This document shows, one piece after another, positions 9,325 to 18,349 of a stretch of DNA of 64,000 bases. Location: the NCBI RefSeq assembly GCF_029892105.1, contig NZ_JARZAJ010000011.1:163793-227792 (forward strand), in the 5' to 3' direction. The DNA is from Kitasatospora sp. GP82 (GTDB lineage Bacteria; Actinomycetota; Actinomycetes; Streptomycetales; Streptomycetaceae). The notes beneath the pieces were generated by a model. The model had not been told where the DNA came from and made no database searches. It saw nothing but the letters and a program-made list of their open reading frames with translations. The translations under genes and the position numbers were made by a program. How positions within the stretch are numbered: position 1 is the first letter of the stretch; every line of letters starts with the position of its first letter.

Positions 9325-9367
9325 CTCGGGCACCGGCTCCGACAGTATGTCCGACCCGGTGCCCGAG
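9325..9367. promoter_or_regulatory. 12-base perfect inverted repeat in a 324-base gap (9264-9587)
   Basis: CTCGGGCACCGG at 9325-9336 pairs with CCGGTGCCCGAG at 9356-9367 around a 19-base spacer. It lies 62 bases upstream of the LLM gene start and downstream of the sdh operon, so it could be an LLM operator or an sdh terminator. The rest of the gap shows no credible gene. Confidence 0.5.
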
Positions 9368-9587
9368 TGGTTATTCGGTGATGGTGTGTTGGCACTGTCC
9401 GTGGATTCGACGATGGCGGCGCCGTACGGGCGGTGCGGATGCTGCCGACCGCTGTCGCGCCCTGGATCGAACTCCCCGCCACCCTCACGATCCGCTTCCT
9501 GCTGACCCGGGGGGGGCCGCCGAGCGAACGGTCGCCCGTGGGGCGGCCTCCCCAACAGTGTTGAAGGCAAGGAGAGGTGACGTCGGG

Positions 9588-10358
9588 TCAGTCCTTTCGA
9601 CGAAGGCCGATCCGGCTGCCGAGCCAGACCAGCGGGTGGTACTTCAGGTCGGCGACTCGCTCCTTCAAGGGGATCAGCGCATTGTCAGTGATCCTGATCT
9701 GCTCGGGGCAGACCTCGGTGCAGCACTTGGTGATGTTGCAGTAGCCGAGACCGTGCACGTCCTGCGCGGTTGCCCGGCGGTCCAGTCCGGCCTCGGCGGC
9801 GGCGTCCAGCGGATGCATGTCCAGTTCGGCCACCCGCATCAGGAAGCGTGGCCCCGCGAAGACGGACTTGTTTTCCTCGTGGTCGCGCACCACGTGGCAG
9901 GTGTCCTGGCACAGGAAGCACTCGATGCACTTGCGGAACTCCTGCGAGCGTTCCACGTCCTCCTGCTGCATCCGGTACTCGCCGGGCCCGAGGCCGGCGG
10001 GCGGGATGAAGCCGGGGATCTCGCGGGCCTTGGCGTAGTTGAAGGACACGTCCGTCACCAGGTCCCGGAGCACCGGGAAGGCTCGCAGCGGAGTGATCAC
10101 CACCGGCTCGTCCGGCGACAGGGTGGACATCCGGGTCATACAGAGCAGTCGAGGACGCCCGTTGATCTCGGCGCTGCACGAACCGCACTTGCCGGCCTTG
10201 CAGTTCCAGCGCACCGCGAGATCCGGCGCCTGGGTCGCCTGCAGGCGGTGCACCAGGTCGAGCACCACCTCTCCCTCGTGCACCTCGACCCGGTACGACT
10301 CGAAGCTGCCGCCGGTGGAGTCGCCGCGCCACACCCGGAATTCGGCCTGGTAGGTCAC
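9588..10358 (-). CDS. sdhB: Succinate dehydrogenase iron-sulfur subunit (Sdh1 type)
   Basis: A 256-residue subunit B passing electrons from the flavoprotein to the quinone site. The [2Fe-2S] ligands lie in CKAGKCGSC (about residue 53) with a later Cys in LLCMTR. The [4Fe-4S] and [3Fe-4S] ligands lie in CIECFLCQDTC (about 143) and CCTEVCPE (about 214). Its ATG overlaps the sdhA stop by 4 bases, so subunits are translationally coupled. Gene order membrane-A-B and subunit sizes parallel mycobacterial Rv0249c-Rv0247c (Sdh1), a menaquinone-linked enzyme. It is the last gene of the operon. Confidence 0.93.
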   Translation of the reverse strand: MTYQAEFRVWRGDSTGGSFESYRVEVHEGEVVLDLVHRLQATQAPDLAVRWNCKAGKCGSCSAEINGRPRLLCMTRMSTLSPDEPVVITPLRAFPVLRDLVTDVSFNYAKAREIPGFIPPAGLGPGEYRMQQEDVERSQEFRKCIECFLCQDTCHVVRDHEENKSVFAGPRFLMRVAELDMHPLDAAAEAGLDRRATAQDVHGLGYCNITKCCTEVCPEQIRITDNALIPLKERVADLKYHPLVWLGSRIGLRRKD

Positions 10359-12346
10359 TGTCCGGCTCCGCTCTGCGAGTCCGATGCGTCGTCAGTCTGC
10401 TGTGGTGGTCCGGGCGTCGCGAGGGGAAGTTCCTCGGGGGTCAGGTACCTGGCCAGTTCCTCGCGACCGAACAGGGCCAGCAGGTCGGCCCGGATCCGCC
10501 CGTTCTCCTTCCGGGTGACATCGATGCCGTCGCCGGTGTAGGTGCAGACGAGGTCGGCCCTGCGCCAGTTGCGGTCCATACCGGGGCAGTCCTCCCGGGT
10601 GTGGCCGCCCCGGCTCTCCCGGCGCAGCAGGGCAGCCCTGGCCACGCACTCGGAGACCAGCAGCATGTTCCGCAGATCCAGGGCAAGGTGCCAGCCGGGG
10701 TTGAACTGGCGGTGGCCCTCGACCACGGCGCGGGCGGCGCGGGCCCTGAACACCGCCAGCCGGTCCAGCGCCTGCTCCATCTCGCCGGCCCGGCGGATGA
10801 TGCCGACCAGGTCGTTCATGGTCTGCTGGAGCTCCTGGTGCAGGCCGTACGGGTTCTCGGCGGGGCCGTCGCCGATGCGCGTCTCGTCGAACGGGTCCAC
10901 CGCCTCGCGGGCCGCCGCCGCCACCTGGGCCTCGTCGATGACCGGGCGGTCGGTCAGTTCTGCTGCGTACCGGGCCGCGTGCAGACCGGCCCGGCGACCG
11001 AAGACCAGCAGGTCGGAGAGCGAGTTGCCGCCGAGGCGGTTGGAGCCGTGCATCCCGCCTGCCACCTCGCCGGCCGCGAAGAGCCCCGGGACACCGGGTG
11101 TGGCGGCGGAGTCGGGGTCGACCTCGACGCCGCCCATCACGTAGTGGCAGGTCGGGCCGACCTCCATCGGCTCGCGGGTGATGTCGACGTCCGCCAGTTC
11201 CTTGAACTGATGGTGCATCGAGGGCAGCCGACGGATGATCTCCTCGGCGGGGAGGCGACTGGAGACGTCCAGGTAGACCCCGCCGTGCGGGGTGCCCCGG
11301 CCCGCCTTCACCTCGGAGTTGATCGCGCGGGCCACCTCGTCGCGCGGGAGCAGGTCGGGCGGCCGGCGGTTGTGCTCCTGGTCGGCGTACCAGCGGTCCG
11401 CCTCCTCCTCGGTCTCGGCGTACTGGCCCTTGAAGACCTCGGGGACGTAGTCGAACATGAACCGCCTGCCGTCGCTGTTGCGCAGCACCCCGCCGTCGCC
11501 CCGTACCGACTCGGTGACCAGGATGCCCTTCACGGACGGCGGCCAGACCATGCCGGTCGGGTGGAACTGGACGAACTCCATGTGCAGCAGGCTCGCACCG
11601 GCGAGCAGCGCCAAGGCGTGGCCGTCACCCGTGTACTCCCAGGAGTTGGAGGTGACCTTGAACGACTTGCCGATCCCGCCGGTGGCCAGGACGACGGCCG
11701 GGGCCTGGACGGTGAAGAAGCGTCCGCTCTCCCGGGCGTAGCCGAACACGCCCGCCACCCGGCCACCCGTGGTGGAGCCGCCGCTGGTGCGGGTCTTGAG
11801 GATGCGGGTGACCGTGCACTCCTGGAAGACCCGCAGCCGGGCCTCGTACCGTGCCTGGTCCTGCCGGCCCGACTCCGCGAAGTCCTGCTGCTGGAGCGAG
11901 ACCACCTTCTGCTGCAGTGTGCGGATCAGTTCCAGGCCGGTACGGTCCCCGACGTGCGCCAGGCGCGGGTATTCGTGGCCGCCGAAGTTGCGCTGGGCGA
12001 TCCTGCCGTCCTTGGTGCGGTCGAAGAGGGCGCCCCAGGTCTCCAGCTCCCAGACCCGGTCGGGGGCCTCCTTGGCGTGCAGTTCGGCCATGCGCCAGTT
12101 GTTGAGGAACTTGCCGCCGCGCATGGTGTCGCGGAAGTGCACCTGCCAGTTGTCGTTGCTGTTGGCGTTGGCCATCGCAGCGGCGATCCCGCCCTCGGCC
12201 ATCACCGTGTGCGCCTTGCCGAACAGCGACTTGCAGATCACCGCGACGCGCAGCCCCTGTTCGCGGGCCTCGATCGCGGCTCGCAACCCGGCACCGCCCG
12301 CGCCCACCACGACCACGTCGTAGGAGTACCGCTCCACCTCGGTCAT
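10355..12346 (-). CDS. sdhA: Succinate dehydrogenase flavoprotein subunit (Sdh1 type)
   Basis: A 663-residue flavoprotein that oxidises succinate to fumarate. The N-terminal FAD motif VVVGAGGAGLRAAIEA, the covalent-flavin His region KAHTVMAEGGIAAAM (about residue 46), the active-site segment HPTGM and the GSNRLGGNSLSDLLVFG motif (about 445) are all present. Length and operon order match actinobacterial Sdh1 rather than the classical SdhCDAB order. It starts 45 bases after the membrane-subunit gene and overlaps sdhB by 4 bases. Fumarate reduction under low oxygen is also possible for this class. Confidence 0.93.
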   Translation of the reverse strand: MTEVERYSYDVVVVGAGGAGLRAAIEAREQGLRVAVICKSLFGKAHTVMAEGGIAAAMANANSNDNWQVHFRDTMRGGKFLNNWRMAELHAKEAPDRVWELETWGALFDRTKDGRIAQRNFGGHEYPRLAHVGDRTGLELIRTLQQKVVSLQQQDFAESGRQDQARYEARLRVFQECTVTRILKTRTSGGSTTGGRVAGVFGYARESGRFFTVQAPAVVLATGGIGKSFKVTSNSWEYTGDGHALALLAGASLLHMEFVQFHPTGMVWPPSVKGILVTESVRGDGGVLRNSDGRRFMFDYVPEVFKGQYAETEEEADRWYADQEHNRRPPDLLPRDEVARAINSEVKAGRGTPHGGVYLDVSSRLPAEEIIRRLPSMHHQFKELADVDITREPMEVGPTCHYVMGGVEVDPDSAATPGVPGLFAAGEVAGGMHGSNRLGGNSLSDLLVFGRRAGLHAARYAAELTDRPVIDEAQVAAAAREAVDPFDETRIGDGPAENPYGLHQELQQTMNDLVGIIRRAGEMEQALDRLAVFRARAARAVVEGHRQFNPGWHLALDLRNMLLVSECVARAALLRRESRGGHTREDCPGMDRNWRRADLVCTYTGDGIDVTRKENGRIRADLLALFGREELARYLTPEELPLATPGPPQQTDDASDSQSGAGQ

Positions 12347-12391
12347 CCGCGTCCTCTCGGCTCGGAAGCTGTGTCTCCGGAAGCTGTGTCT

Positions 12392-13213
12392 CTAGAAGAG
12401 CTGGGGGTCGCCGAAGGCGCCGGACGACACCAGGTACACGTACAGGTCGGTGAGCCCGACCGAGGCCAGCGAGGACCAGGCCAAGAGCATGTGCCGGACA
12501 TTCAGCCGTCCGACGAACTGCCAGAGCCGATGGCGCACCGGGTGTCCGGAGAAGTGCTTCAGCCGCCCGCCCACGATGTGCCGGCAGGAGTGGCAGGACA
12601 GTGTGTACGCCCAGATCAGCGCGACGTTGCCGAGCAGGACGAAGCTGCCGAGCCCGGCGTGTCCCCACTCACCGCCCGTGTTCCGGAATCCGAGTGCGAC
12701 GTCGTAGGTCAGGATCATGGCGAACGGGACGGCCACGTAGAAGAAGTAGCGGTGCAGATTCTGCAGGATCAGCGGGAAGCGCGTCTCGCCGGTGTACCTG
12801 GTGTGCGGTTCGGGGACGGCACAGGCCGGGGGAGAGGACCAGAACGCCCGGTAGTAGGCCTTGCGGTAGTAGTAGCAGGTCAGCCGGAAGCCCAGGGGGA
12901 AGATCAGCACCAGCAGCGCGGGCGACAGCCGCCACCAGTCACCGAACAGCGTCCAGTCGGCACCGCCGCGTACGGGCACGCAGTTCGCCGCCAGGCAGGG
13001 CGAGTAGAAAGGGGACACGTACGGCGGTGCGTAGTAGTGCGCCCCCTCGAAGGCCCGCCAGGTCGAGTAGCCGATGAACGCCAGCAGGCCGGTGACCGTC
13101 GCCAGTTGCGGCAGCCACCAGCGGTCGGTGCGCAGCTGGCGCTGCGGGACGGCGGCCCGGCCCGGGCTGTGTACGCCCGTGCCGGTCGGTGGCCCTGTCT
13201 CCGTACTCACCAT
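12392..13213 (-). CDS. sdhC: Succinate dehydrogenase membrane-anchor subunit (Sdh1 type)
   Basis: A 273-residue integral membrane protein, first gene of the sdh operon, with AGAGGG just before ATG 13213. Several hydrophobic segments are visible: VTGLLAFIGYSTW, LVLIFPLGFRL, VAVPFAMILTYDVALGF, LLGNVALIWAYTLS and a C-terminal LAWSSLASVGLTDLYVYLV. Conserved histidines such as LSCHSCRH and the tail W(S)xLASVGLTD are haem/quinone-site candidates. The length equals that of mycobacterial Rv0249c, the single large anchor of Sdh1. It would bind the A and B subunits at the cytoplasmic membrane and reduce menaquinone. Confidence 0.85.
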   Translation of the reverse strand: MVSTETGPPTGTGVHSPGRAAVPQRQLRTDRWWLPQLATVTGLLAFIGYSTWRAFEGAHYYAPPYVSPFYSPCLAANCVPVRGGADWTLFGDWWRLSPALLVLIFPLGFRLTCYYYRKAYYRAFWSSPPACAVPEPHTRYTGETRFPLILQNLHRYFFYVAVPFAMILTYDVALGFRNTGGEWGHAGLGSFVLLGNVALIWAYTLSCHSCRHIVGGRLKHFSGHPVRHRLWQFVGRLNVRHMLLAWSSLASVGLTDLYVYLVSSGAFGDPQLF

Positions 13214-13383
13214 TGCCCTCTGTTCCAGAACGGTGGATCCAATGTGTGGCGTGGATCACGATTGACCGAAGGCCTGCGCCGGGGCTCCTGCATGCGCGGT
13301 GAGCCGAGCGGGTGATCCGCCGTGTCGCGGCGGCTTGGGGCCGGACGCTACGGGCTTCCCCCGGACGGACGTGCCGCGCGACC

Positions 13384-15003
13384 TCAGTGCCCGTGGTCGG
13401 AGTCCGGCGAAGCTGCCCGCCGACGGTGCCGGTCGTGCCGACGGTTGTGGTGGTGGTGGTGCCGGTGCCGTCGGTGCCGCCGGTGCCTGCGGGTCCCGTC
13501 GGAGGAGAGGGCGGATGCCCCGGCCGGCTCCCGCACGGAGCCCTGCGGCGCTGCGGGCAGGACGTCGATCCGGCCCATCTGGCCGTTCGAGGAGTGCACC
13601 AGGTGGTGGCAGTGGTACACGTACTCGCCCGGGTAGTCGCTCCAGGTCATCGCGATCCGGACGGTTTCACCGGGGTGGATGGCGATGGTGTCCTTCAGGC
13701 CGGCCTCGGCGGGGCCGACCGGCTTCCCGTCGCGGTCCAGCACCCGGAACTGCACCAGGTGGGTGTGGAACGAGTGGGGGGCGTGAAAGACCCCGGCCGG
13801 CCTGCGGGTGTGGATGTTGCGGATCGTCCAGATCTCGCTGGTGCCGACCGTGGTCAGTACGTCCACCCGGTCCGGGTCGTACTTGCGCCCGTTGATTCTG
13901 GTGTCGGGGAAGGTCGCCATGTCGAACTCCCGCCGCACCGTGCCCTGCGGGACCGGCGGCAGGGTGGCCAGCACGTCCGGAATCCGGCTCGGGTCCTCGG
14001 CGGTCCGGGTGATGTCGAAGCGCAGCACCTCCGGCCGTTCGGTGTCCAACGCGGCCGTGTTCTCCAGCACCACGGAGGAGCCGACCGGGTAGCGGGAGAA
14101 GTCGACCACGATCTCGGCCCGTTCCGCGCCCGTCAGGGTCAGCTCGTTCAGCTTCACCGGCGCGGCGAGCAGGCCCCCGTCGGAGGCCACCTGGGTGAAC
14201 TGCGCACCGTTGGCGAAGCGCAGCGACACATGGCGGTTGGCCGACACGTTGAAGATCCGCAGGCGGTACCTGCGGGCCGCCACCGCGAAGTACGGCCGCT
14301 CCTTGCCGTTGACCAGCATGTGCGGGCACTCGTACGGCCGGACGTAGCGCAGCGTGCCGTCGGTTCCGATCAGGGCGTCCCGGATCAGCAGCGGGATGTC
14401 GAACTCACCACTGGGCAGCGGCAGACTACTCTCGTGCGGGTCGCTGAGCAGATAGGCGCCGTGCAGTCCGCGGTAGACGTTCTCGGCCTCCAGGCCGTGC
14501 GCGTGGTCGTGGTACCAGAGCGAGGCGGCCACCTGCTCGTTGGGGTAGCGGTACTCGCGGGTCTGCCCGGGCTGGACGAGGTCCATCGGCAGACCGTCGT
14601 ACCGGGAGGGGACGTGACCGCCGTGCAGGTGGACCGAGGTGTGCACGGTCAGGTCGTTGGTCTGCTGGATCACCACCTCACGGCCTCTCAGCGCCCGGAT
14701 GGTCGGGCCGGGGAACCAGCCGCCGTAGGTCCTGACGGTGGTCCGCAGCCCCTTGACGATCTCCACCTGGGTCTCGGCCATCCGCAGCCGGTAGCGGTCC
14801 GAGGACGCTGTCACCGACACCGGGCGCAGTACCTGGGGCACCGGCATCGCGTGGGCGAACGGCACGGCACGGACGGCGGGCGTCGCGGCTGGCGTCGCGG
14901 TGGCGGCGACGGCTTGGTCCGGCTCCAGTAAGCGGCCCCAGGGGAGCAGAGCCGCTGCGCCGCCTGCGGTGGCGGATTTCAGTAGGTCTCGTCGGTTCAG
15001 CAT
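13384..15003 (-). CDS. TAT-exported multicopper oxidase with His-rich C-terminal tail
   Basis: A 539-residue CotA/bilirubin-oxidase-like laccase starting at ATG 15003 with a twin-arginine signal (NRRDLLKSATAGG). All four copper motifs are visible: HLHGGH (about 148), WYHDHAHG (about 188), HSFHTHLVQF (about 430) and YHCHHLVHSSNGQMG (about 490), the last supplying T1 ligands and an axial Met. Family members oxidise phenols, bilirubin or metal ions using O2. The last 30 or so residues are highly basic and His-rich (RHRRHRRHRHHHHHNRRHD), which is odd for the family and may bind copper or act in metal loading. The gene is divergent from the secreted protein at 15431. Confidence 0.9.
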   Translation of the reverse strand: MLNRRDLLKSATAGGAAALLPWGRLLEPDQAVAATATPAATPAVRAVPFAHAMPVPQVLRPVSVTASSDRYRLRMAETQVEIVKGLRTTVRTYGGWFPGPTIRALRGREVVIQQTNDLTVHTSVHLHGGHVPSRYDGLPMDLVQPGQTREYRYPNEQVAASLWYHDHAHGLEAENVYRGLHGAYLLSDPHESSLPLPSGEFDIPLLIRDALIGTDGTLRYVRPYECPHMLVNGKERPYFAVAARRYRLRIFNVSANRHVSLRFANGAQFTQVASDGGLLAAPVKLNELTLTGAERAEIVVDFSRYPVGSSVVLENTAALDTERPEVLRFDITRTAEDPSRIPDVLATLPPVPQGTVRREFDMATFPDTRINGRKYDPDRVDVLTTVGTSEIWTIRNIHTRRPAGVFHAPHSFHTHLVQFRVLDRDGKPVGPAEAGLKDTIAIHPGETVRIAMTWSDYPGEYVYHCHHLVHSSNGQMGRIDVLPAAPQGSVREPAGASALSSDGTRRHRRHRRHRHHHHHNRRHDRHRRRAASPDSDHGH

Positions 15004-15430
15004 GCCTTGTTCTCTCTCCGTCCGGGCCTCGCCGGGCGATGCGCCGCAGGACTGGTGACAGGTCGTGACCACCGGTGGGCCACGACCGGTCACCAGCGGC
15101 CACGACCACGAAGGCGCCCGGAAAACCGTCCGTCCCGGGCCACGGAGCGCCTGCCGCGCTCCATTACCGCCCGCTGACCCAGTATCAGCGCGGGCCGCAG
15201 CACGTGCACCGCGACCGCGGCCGGGCACGGCTTCCGGGCGCGCCCGGGGCGCCGCGTCGAGCACCGATGCGGTCGGCGACAGCGGGAGGGTGTCCGGGTG
15301 CCCGGCAGCCCGGCCTTCTCGGTGGCGCGTACCCGAACTATGGTGTTCGAGGTCTCGGGTCAGGGAGCAGCGCACCGCCCGAAGGCCGCACGGCTGCCGA
15401 GTCACCGTCAGCACACCAGAAGGAGTACCT
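15004..15430. other. Divergent intergenic region without a gene
   Basis: This 427-base gap holds the promoters for the multicopper oxidase (minus) and the secreted protein (plus). GGTCGTGACC-type and CCGGT/ACCGG repeats occur near 15059-15096, but no clear metal-regulator box was recognised. The plus-strand frame crossing it reads as low-complexity and is not a convincing gene. Confidence 0.5.
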
Positions 15431-16006
15431 GTGTCCACCCGCCACGAACTGCGAACAGTCCCGGCCGCCGCACCCCTGACTGTCCTGCTGATGGTGCTGG
15501 CCCTGCAATGTGCCACCGGGAGCCCGGTGCAGGCCCGGCCGCTCGACGGGCCGCGAGCCGTTGCCGCCTCCAGCAGCCGGGCCGCCGAGGTGCGGATCAC
15601 CGAGGGGCAGGTCCGAGAGGTCGGACGGGGCGGCAGCATCCTCTACCCCAGCGTGACCAGCTGTCTGACGGTGACGGTCCGTCTGCGGGACGGCGGTCTG
15701 GTGGGCGCCCACGCCAGTCTGTTCCAGGTGCCCGGCGAGTACCGGTCGGACGAGATCCTCCCCGCCCTGCGGAAGCAGGTCGGCGACCGCCGGGTGAGCG
15801 CGGTCGAGGTGAAGGGTGCCGTCGGCGCCTGGTACCCCGGCTATCTGACGAAGGCGGTGGAGAGTTACGGGCCGGGCGAAGAGGTGCCCTACCCCACGAG
15901 GCCCGACTTCGACGGACTGGCGGAGGCGGTGGCGCACGGCCTCGGCCAGCCTCGCGAGAAGGTCACGGTCGAGGACGTACCCGACGGGGATCTGACGATC
16001 CGCTGA
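15431..16006 (+). CDS. Small secreted protein of unknown function
   Basis: A 191-residue protein with GTG start at 15431, preceded by AGAAGGAG at good spacing. Residues 12-30 form a hydrophobic signal segment (LTVLLMVLALQCATG), with a probable cleavage after residue 35. The mature part is mixed alpha/beta with no cysteine pair pattern or enzyme motif that I recognise; VPGEYRSDEILPALRKQVG and VEVKGAVGAWYPGYL look structured. It is divergent from the multicopper oxidase and could share its regulation. It is probably extracellular; function unassigned. Confidence 0.75.
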   Translation: MSTRHELRTVPAAAPLTVLLMVLALQCATGSPVQARPLDGPRAVAASSSRAAEVRITEGQVREVGRGGSILYPSVTSCLTVTVRLRDGGLVGAHASLFQVPGEYRSDEILPALRKQVGDRRVSAVEVKGAVGAWYPGYLTKAVESYGPGEEVPYPTRPDFDGLAEAVAHGLGQPREKVTVEDVPDGDLTIR

Positions 16007-16130
16007 AGCATGCAGGGTCACCCGGGCCGCGTCGGCTTCGCGGATTCCCGTAACCGGTAGGGACCCCGTACTCCGTAAGGGCGAGCGGGGCTGCGCGCCG
16101 CATCACTTCGAGGGCGCGCTGCTCTGCCGC

Positions 16131-17276
16131 CTACTTGCCCCAGATCTTCCGGTACGCCTCGCGGTAGCCCGGCGGGTCCCAGGCCGTGGCCCCGTTGCTG
16201 TTGGCGGCCGTGGCGATGTGGACCGGTGCGACGTATCCGCTGGCGGGGGCGTCGGAGAAGGCGCGGTTGAACTCGTCGACGATCTGCCAGCCCTGCTCGG
16301 AGAGCGGCTCGGGAACGGTGGCGGCCTGGAACTGCCTGCTGTTGATGCGCTGGAAGGCCGAGGGGTCGCCGTCGCCCGCGCCGATGTTGAACGGGGCGGC
16401 ATCGCCCTGCTTGCCGACCGCGCGCAGGGCCGGTGCGGCATCGGCGAAGTACAGGTCGTTGATGGCGACGGAGTACGTCCAGCGGCCCTGGAAGCGGGAG
16501 AGGAGGGAGGAGACCTGCTGGGGAGTGCGACTGGTCGCGTCCGGGATGGGGATGTTCTCGTAGGCCAGCATCTTCACGCTCGGGCAGGTGGCGAGTTCGT
16601 TCCTGATCAGATCAGACTTGTTCTTGGCGAACGGAATCGAGTCGTCGGTGAAGAGGACGACTCCGGCGTTGCCGTTGGACTGCGCGATGACCCAGTCCGC
16701 GCTGATCTCCGCGACGTCCGCGACCCTGGTGGTGATGTTGCTGAGGAGCTTGGGGCTGCTGCTCGGGCCGGGGGAGGCGAGTGCGTGCCAGCCGACGAGC
16801 GGGATGTGCGCCGCATCGGCCTGCGCGACCTGCTGCGACGTCAGATTCGGGTCGAAGCCGCCGATGACGATGCCCGAGGGCTTGAGTTCGACCGCCTGGC
16901 TGAGGGCCGCCTGGATGCCGGCGGGCGTGCCCTGTCCGTCGATCACCCGGACGCTCCAGCCGATGACCGTCGCGGCTTCGATGACGCCCTTCGCGGCCCC
17001 GGCGACGCCGGGGTTGGTCATGGTCTGGGCGACATAGACGATGGTCCTGCCGGAAACCGCGGTCGGACCGCTGGTGGGGCCGTTCCAGGAGACGTTGGTC
17101 CTCTCCGCCTGGTGCACGTCCGCCTTGGCCTTGGCGAGGACGGCTGGGCAGCCGGCTCCTGACGGCCCTGCGGGGGAGGGCCCGTTTCCGGTCGACACAC
17201 CGCGCTCGCAGCCGGCCACGACGGTGACGGCTGCGGCCAGCACAGAGGCGACTCCGAGGGCGGTGTCGCGGTTCAC
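16131..17276 (-). CDS. Sugar-type ABC transporter substrate-binding lipoprotein
   Basis: A 381-residue periplasmic-binding-protein-like type I (LacI/RbsB fold) protein. Its GTG start at 17276 overlaps the permease stop (GTGA). The N-terminus has a lipobox (AAAVTVVAGC), so it is lipid-anchored outside the membrane. Visible family strands are GRTIVYVAQTMTNPG, EAATVIGWSVRVIDGQGT, KPSGIVIGGFDPN and a terminal GYREAYRKIWGK. It is the last gene of an ATPase-permease-binding protein operon of the ribose/rhamnose class. The ligand is unknown; no kinase or isomerase gene lies beside it to indicate a sugar. Confidence 0.85.
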   Translation of the reverse strand: MNRDTALGVASVLAAAVTVVAGCERGVSTGNGPSPAGPSGAGCPAVLAKAKADVHQAERTNVSWNGPTSGPTAVSGRTIVYVAQTMTNPGVAGAAKGVIEAATVIGWSVRVIDGQGTPAGIQAALSQAVELKPSGIVIGGFDPNLTSQQVAQADAAHIPLVGWHALASPGPSSSPKLLSNITTRVADVAEISADWVIAQSNGNAGVVLFTDDSIPFAKNKSDLIRNELATCPSVKMLAYENIPIPDATSRTPQQVSSLLSRFQGRWTYSVAINDLYFADAAPALRAVGKQGDAAPFNIGAGDGDPSAFQRINSRQFQAATVPEPLSEQGWQIVDEFNRAFSDAPASGYVAPVHIATAANSNGATAWDPPGYREAYRKIWGK

Positions 17277-18349
17277 GGGGTGTCCTGGGAAGGCGTGCCG
17301 TCCGTCGGCGGCGCGGTCGGCGGCTCGGCGAACGAACGGCGGGTCTCGGTGGCGCCGACGCGCAGCCGACGCCGTGCGGAGTACCCGGCCAGGCCGACGG
17401 CGAGGAGCAGGGTCGCGCCGTTGAACAGCGGGACGGCCCAGAACTCGGCGCCGAGCTGGCCGATACCGGCCAGGCCGACGGCCAGGACGGCGACGGCGAC
17501 GACGGTGCCCAGAGCGTTGGCCCGTCCGGGCTTGATGGCCGTGGAGCCGAGCAGCGCGCCGACGAACGCGGGCAGCAGGTAGTCCAGGCCGACACTCGGG
17601 TTGCCGATCTGCTGCTGCGCGGCGAGCAGGACACCCGCGAAGCCGACGACCAGGCCCGATCCGACGAAGGCGTAGACGCTGTACCGGCGGGTGGGGATGC
17701 CGACGAGTTCGGCGGCGCGGGTGTTGGAGCCGATGACGTACATGTACCGGCCGAGCGGCAGCCGGTCCAGCAGCAGCCACAGGGCGACGGCGAGGGCGAG
17801 CACATAGGAGGCGGAGACCGGCAGGCCGAGGAATTCGGAGTCGTAGAGGTCGGTGAAGGCGGCCGGCAGGCCGCCAGCTCCGGGGACGATCTGCGCGCCG
17901 CCGGTGATCCAGCCGGTGAAGGCGTACAGGATGCTGCCGGTGCCGAGCGTGGCGATGAAGGAGTCGATCTGCCCGAACTCGACGATGACACCGTTGAGCA
18001 TCCCGAAGACCGCTCCTCCGAGGATCACCACGAGGCAGGCCAGGGGCCAGGGCCAGCCGCCGTTGACGATGAGTTGCAGCGCCACGACGTGGGCGAAGCC
18101 GAGGCCGTAGCCGATGGACAGGTCGAACTTGCCGGTGACGATGGGGATCGTCGCGCCGAGCGCGAGGATTGCGGGGATCGACTGGTTGTAGAGGATCGAG
18201 GAGATGTTGTCGATGGTGGGAAAGGTGTCGGGCAGTGCGGCGGAGAAGACCAGGAACAGCAGGGCGGTGAGGGCCAACAGGCCGTAGGTGCCGATGAGGT
18301 GCCCATGCAGGCGGCCCAGCGGGGAACGGCGGGAGGGGGATCTGCTCAT
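17273..18349 (-). CDS. Sugar-type ABC transporter permease (RbsC family)
   Basis: A 358-residue integral membrane protein with about nine to ten hydrophobic segments and the RbsC-type signature region LGATIPIVTGKFDLSIG near residue 65. The conserved loop GSNTRAAELVGIPTRRY (about 220) probably contacts the ATPase. A hydrophilic tail after residue 325 is rich in Pro and Thr. The gene overlaps both neighbours by 4 bases, confirming one operon. It forms the membrane channel with the ATPase encoded upstream at 18346. Confidence 0.88.
   Translation of the reverse strand: MSRSPSRRSPLGRLHGHLIGTYGLLALTALLFLVFSAALPDTFPTIDNISSILYNQSIPAILALGATIPIVTGKFDLSIGYGLGFAHVVALQLIVNGGWPWPLACLVVILGGAVFGMLNGVIVEFGQIDSFIATLGTGSILYAFTGWITGGAQIVPGAGGLPAAFTDLYDSEFLGLPVSASYVLALAVALWLLLDRLPLGRYMYVIGSNTRAAELVGIPTRRYSVYAFVGSGLVVGFAGVLLAAQQQIGNPSVGLDYLLPAFVGALLGSTAIKPGRANALGTVVAVAVLAVGLAGIGQLGAEFWAVPLFNGATLLLAVGLAGYSARRRLRVGATETRRSFAEPPTAPPTDGTPSQDTP

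Noticed and set aside
10601..13315. 904-residue plus-strand ORF opposite sdhA and sdhC
   Set aside because: It is antisense to the sdh operon with cofactor motifs; no family resemblance in the plus frame.
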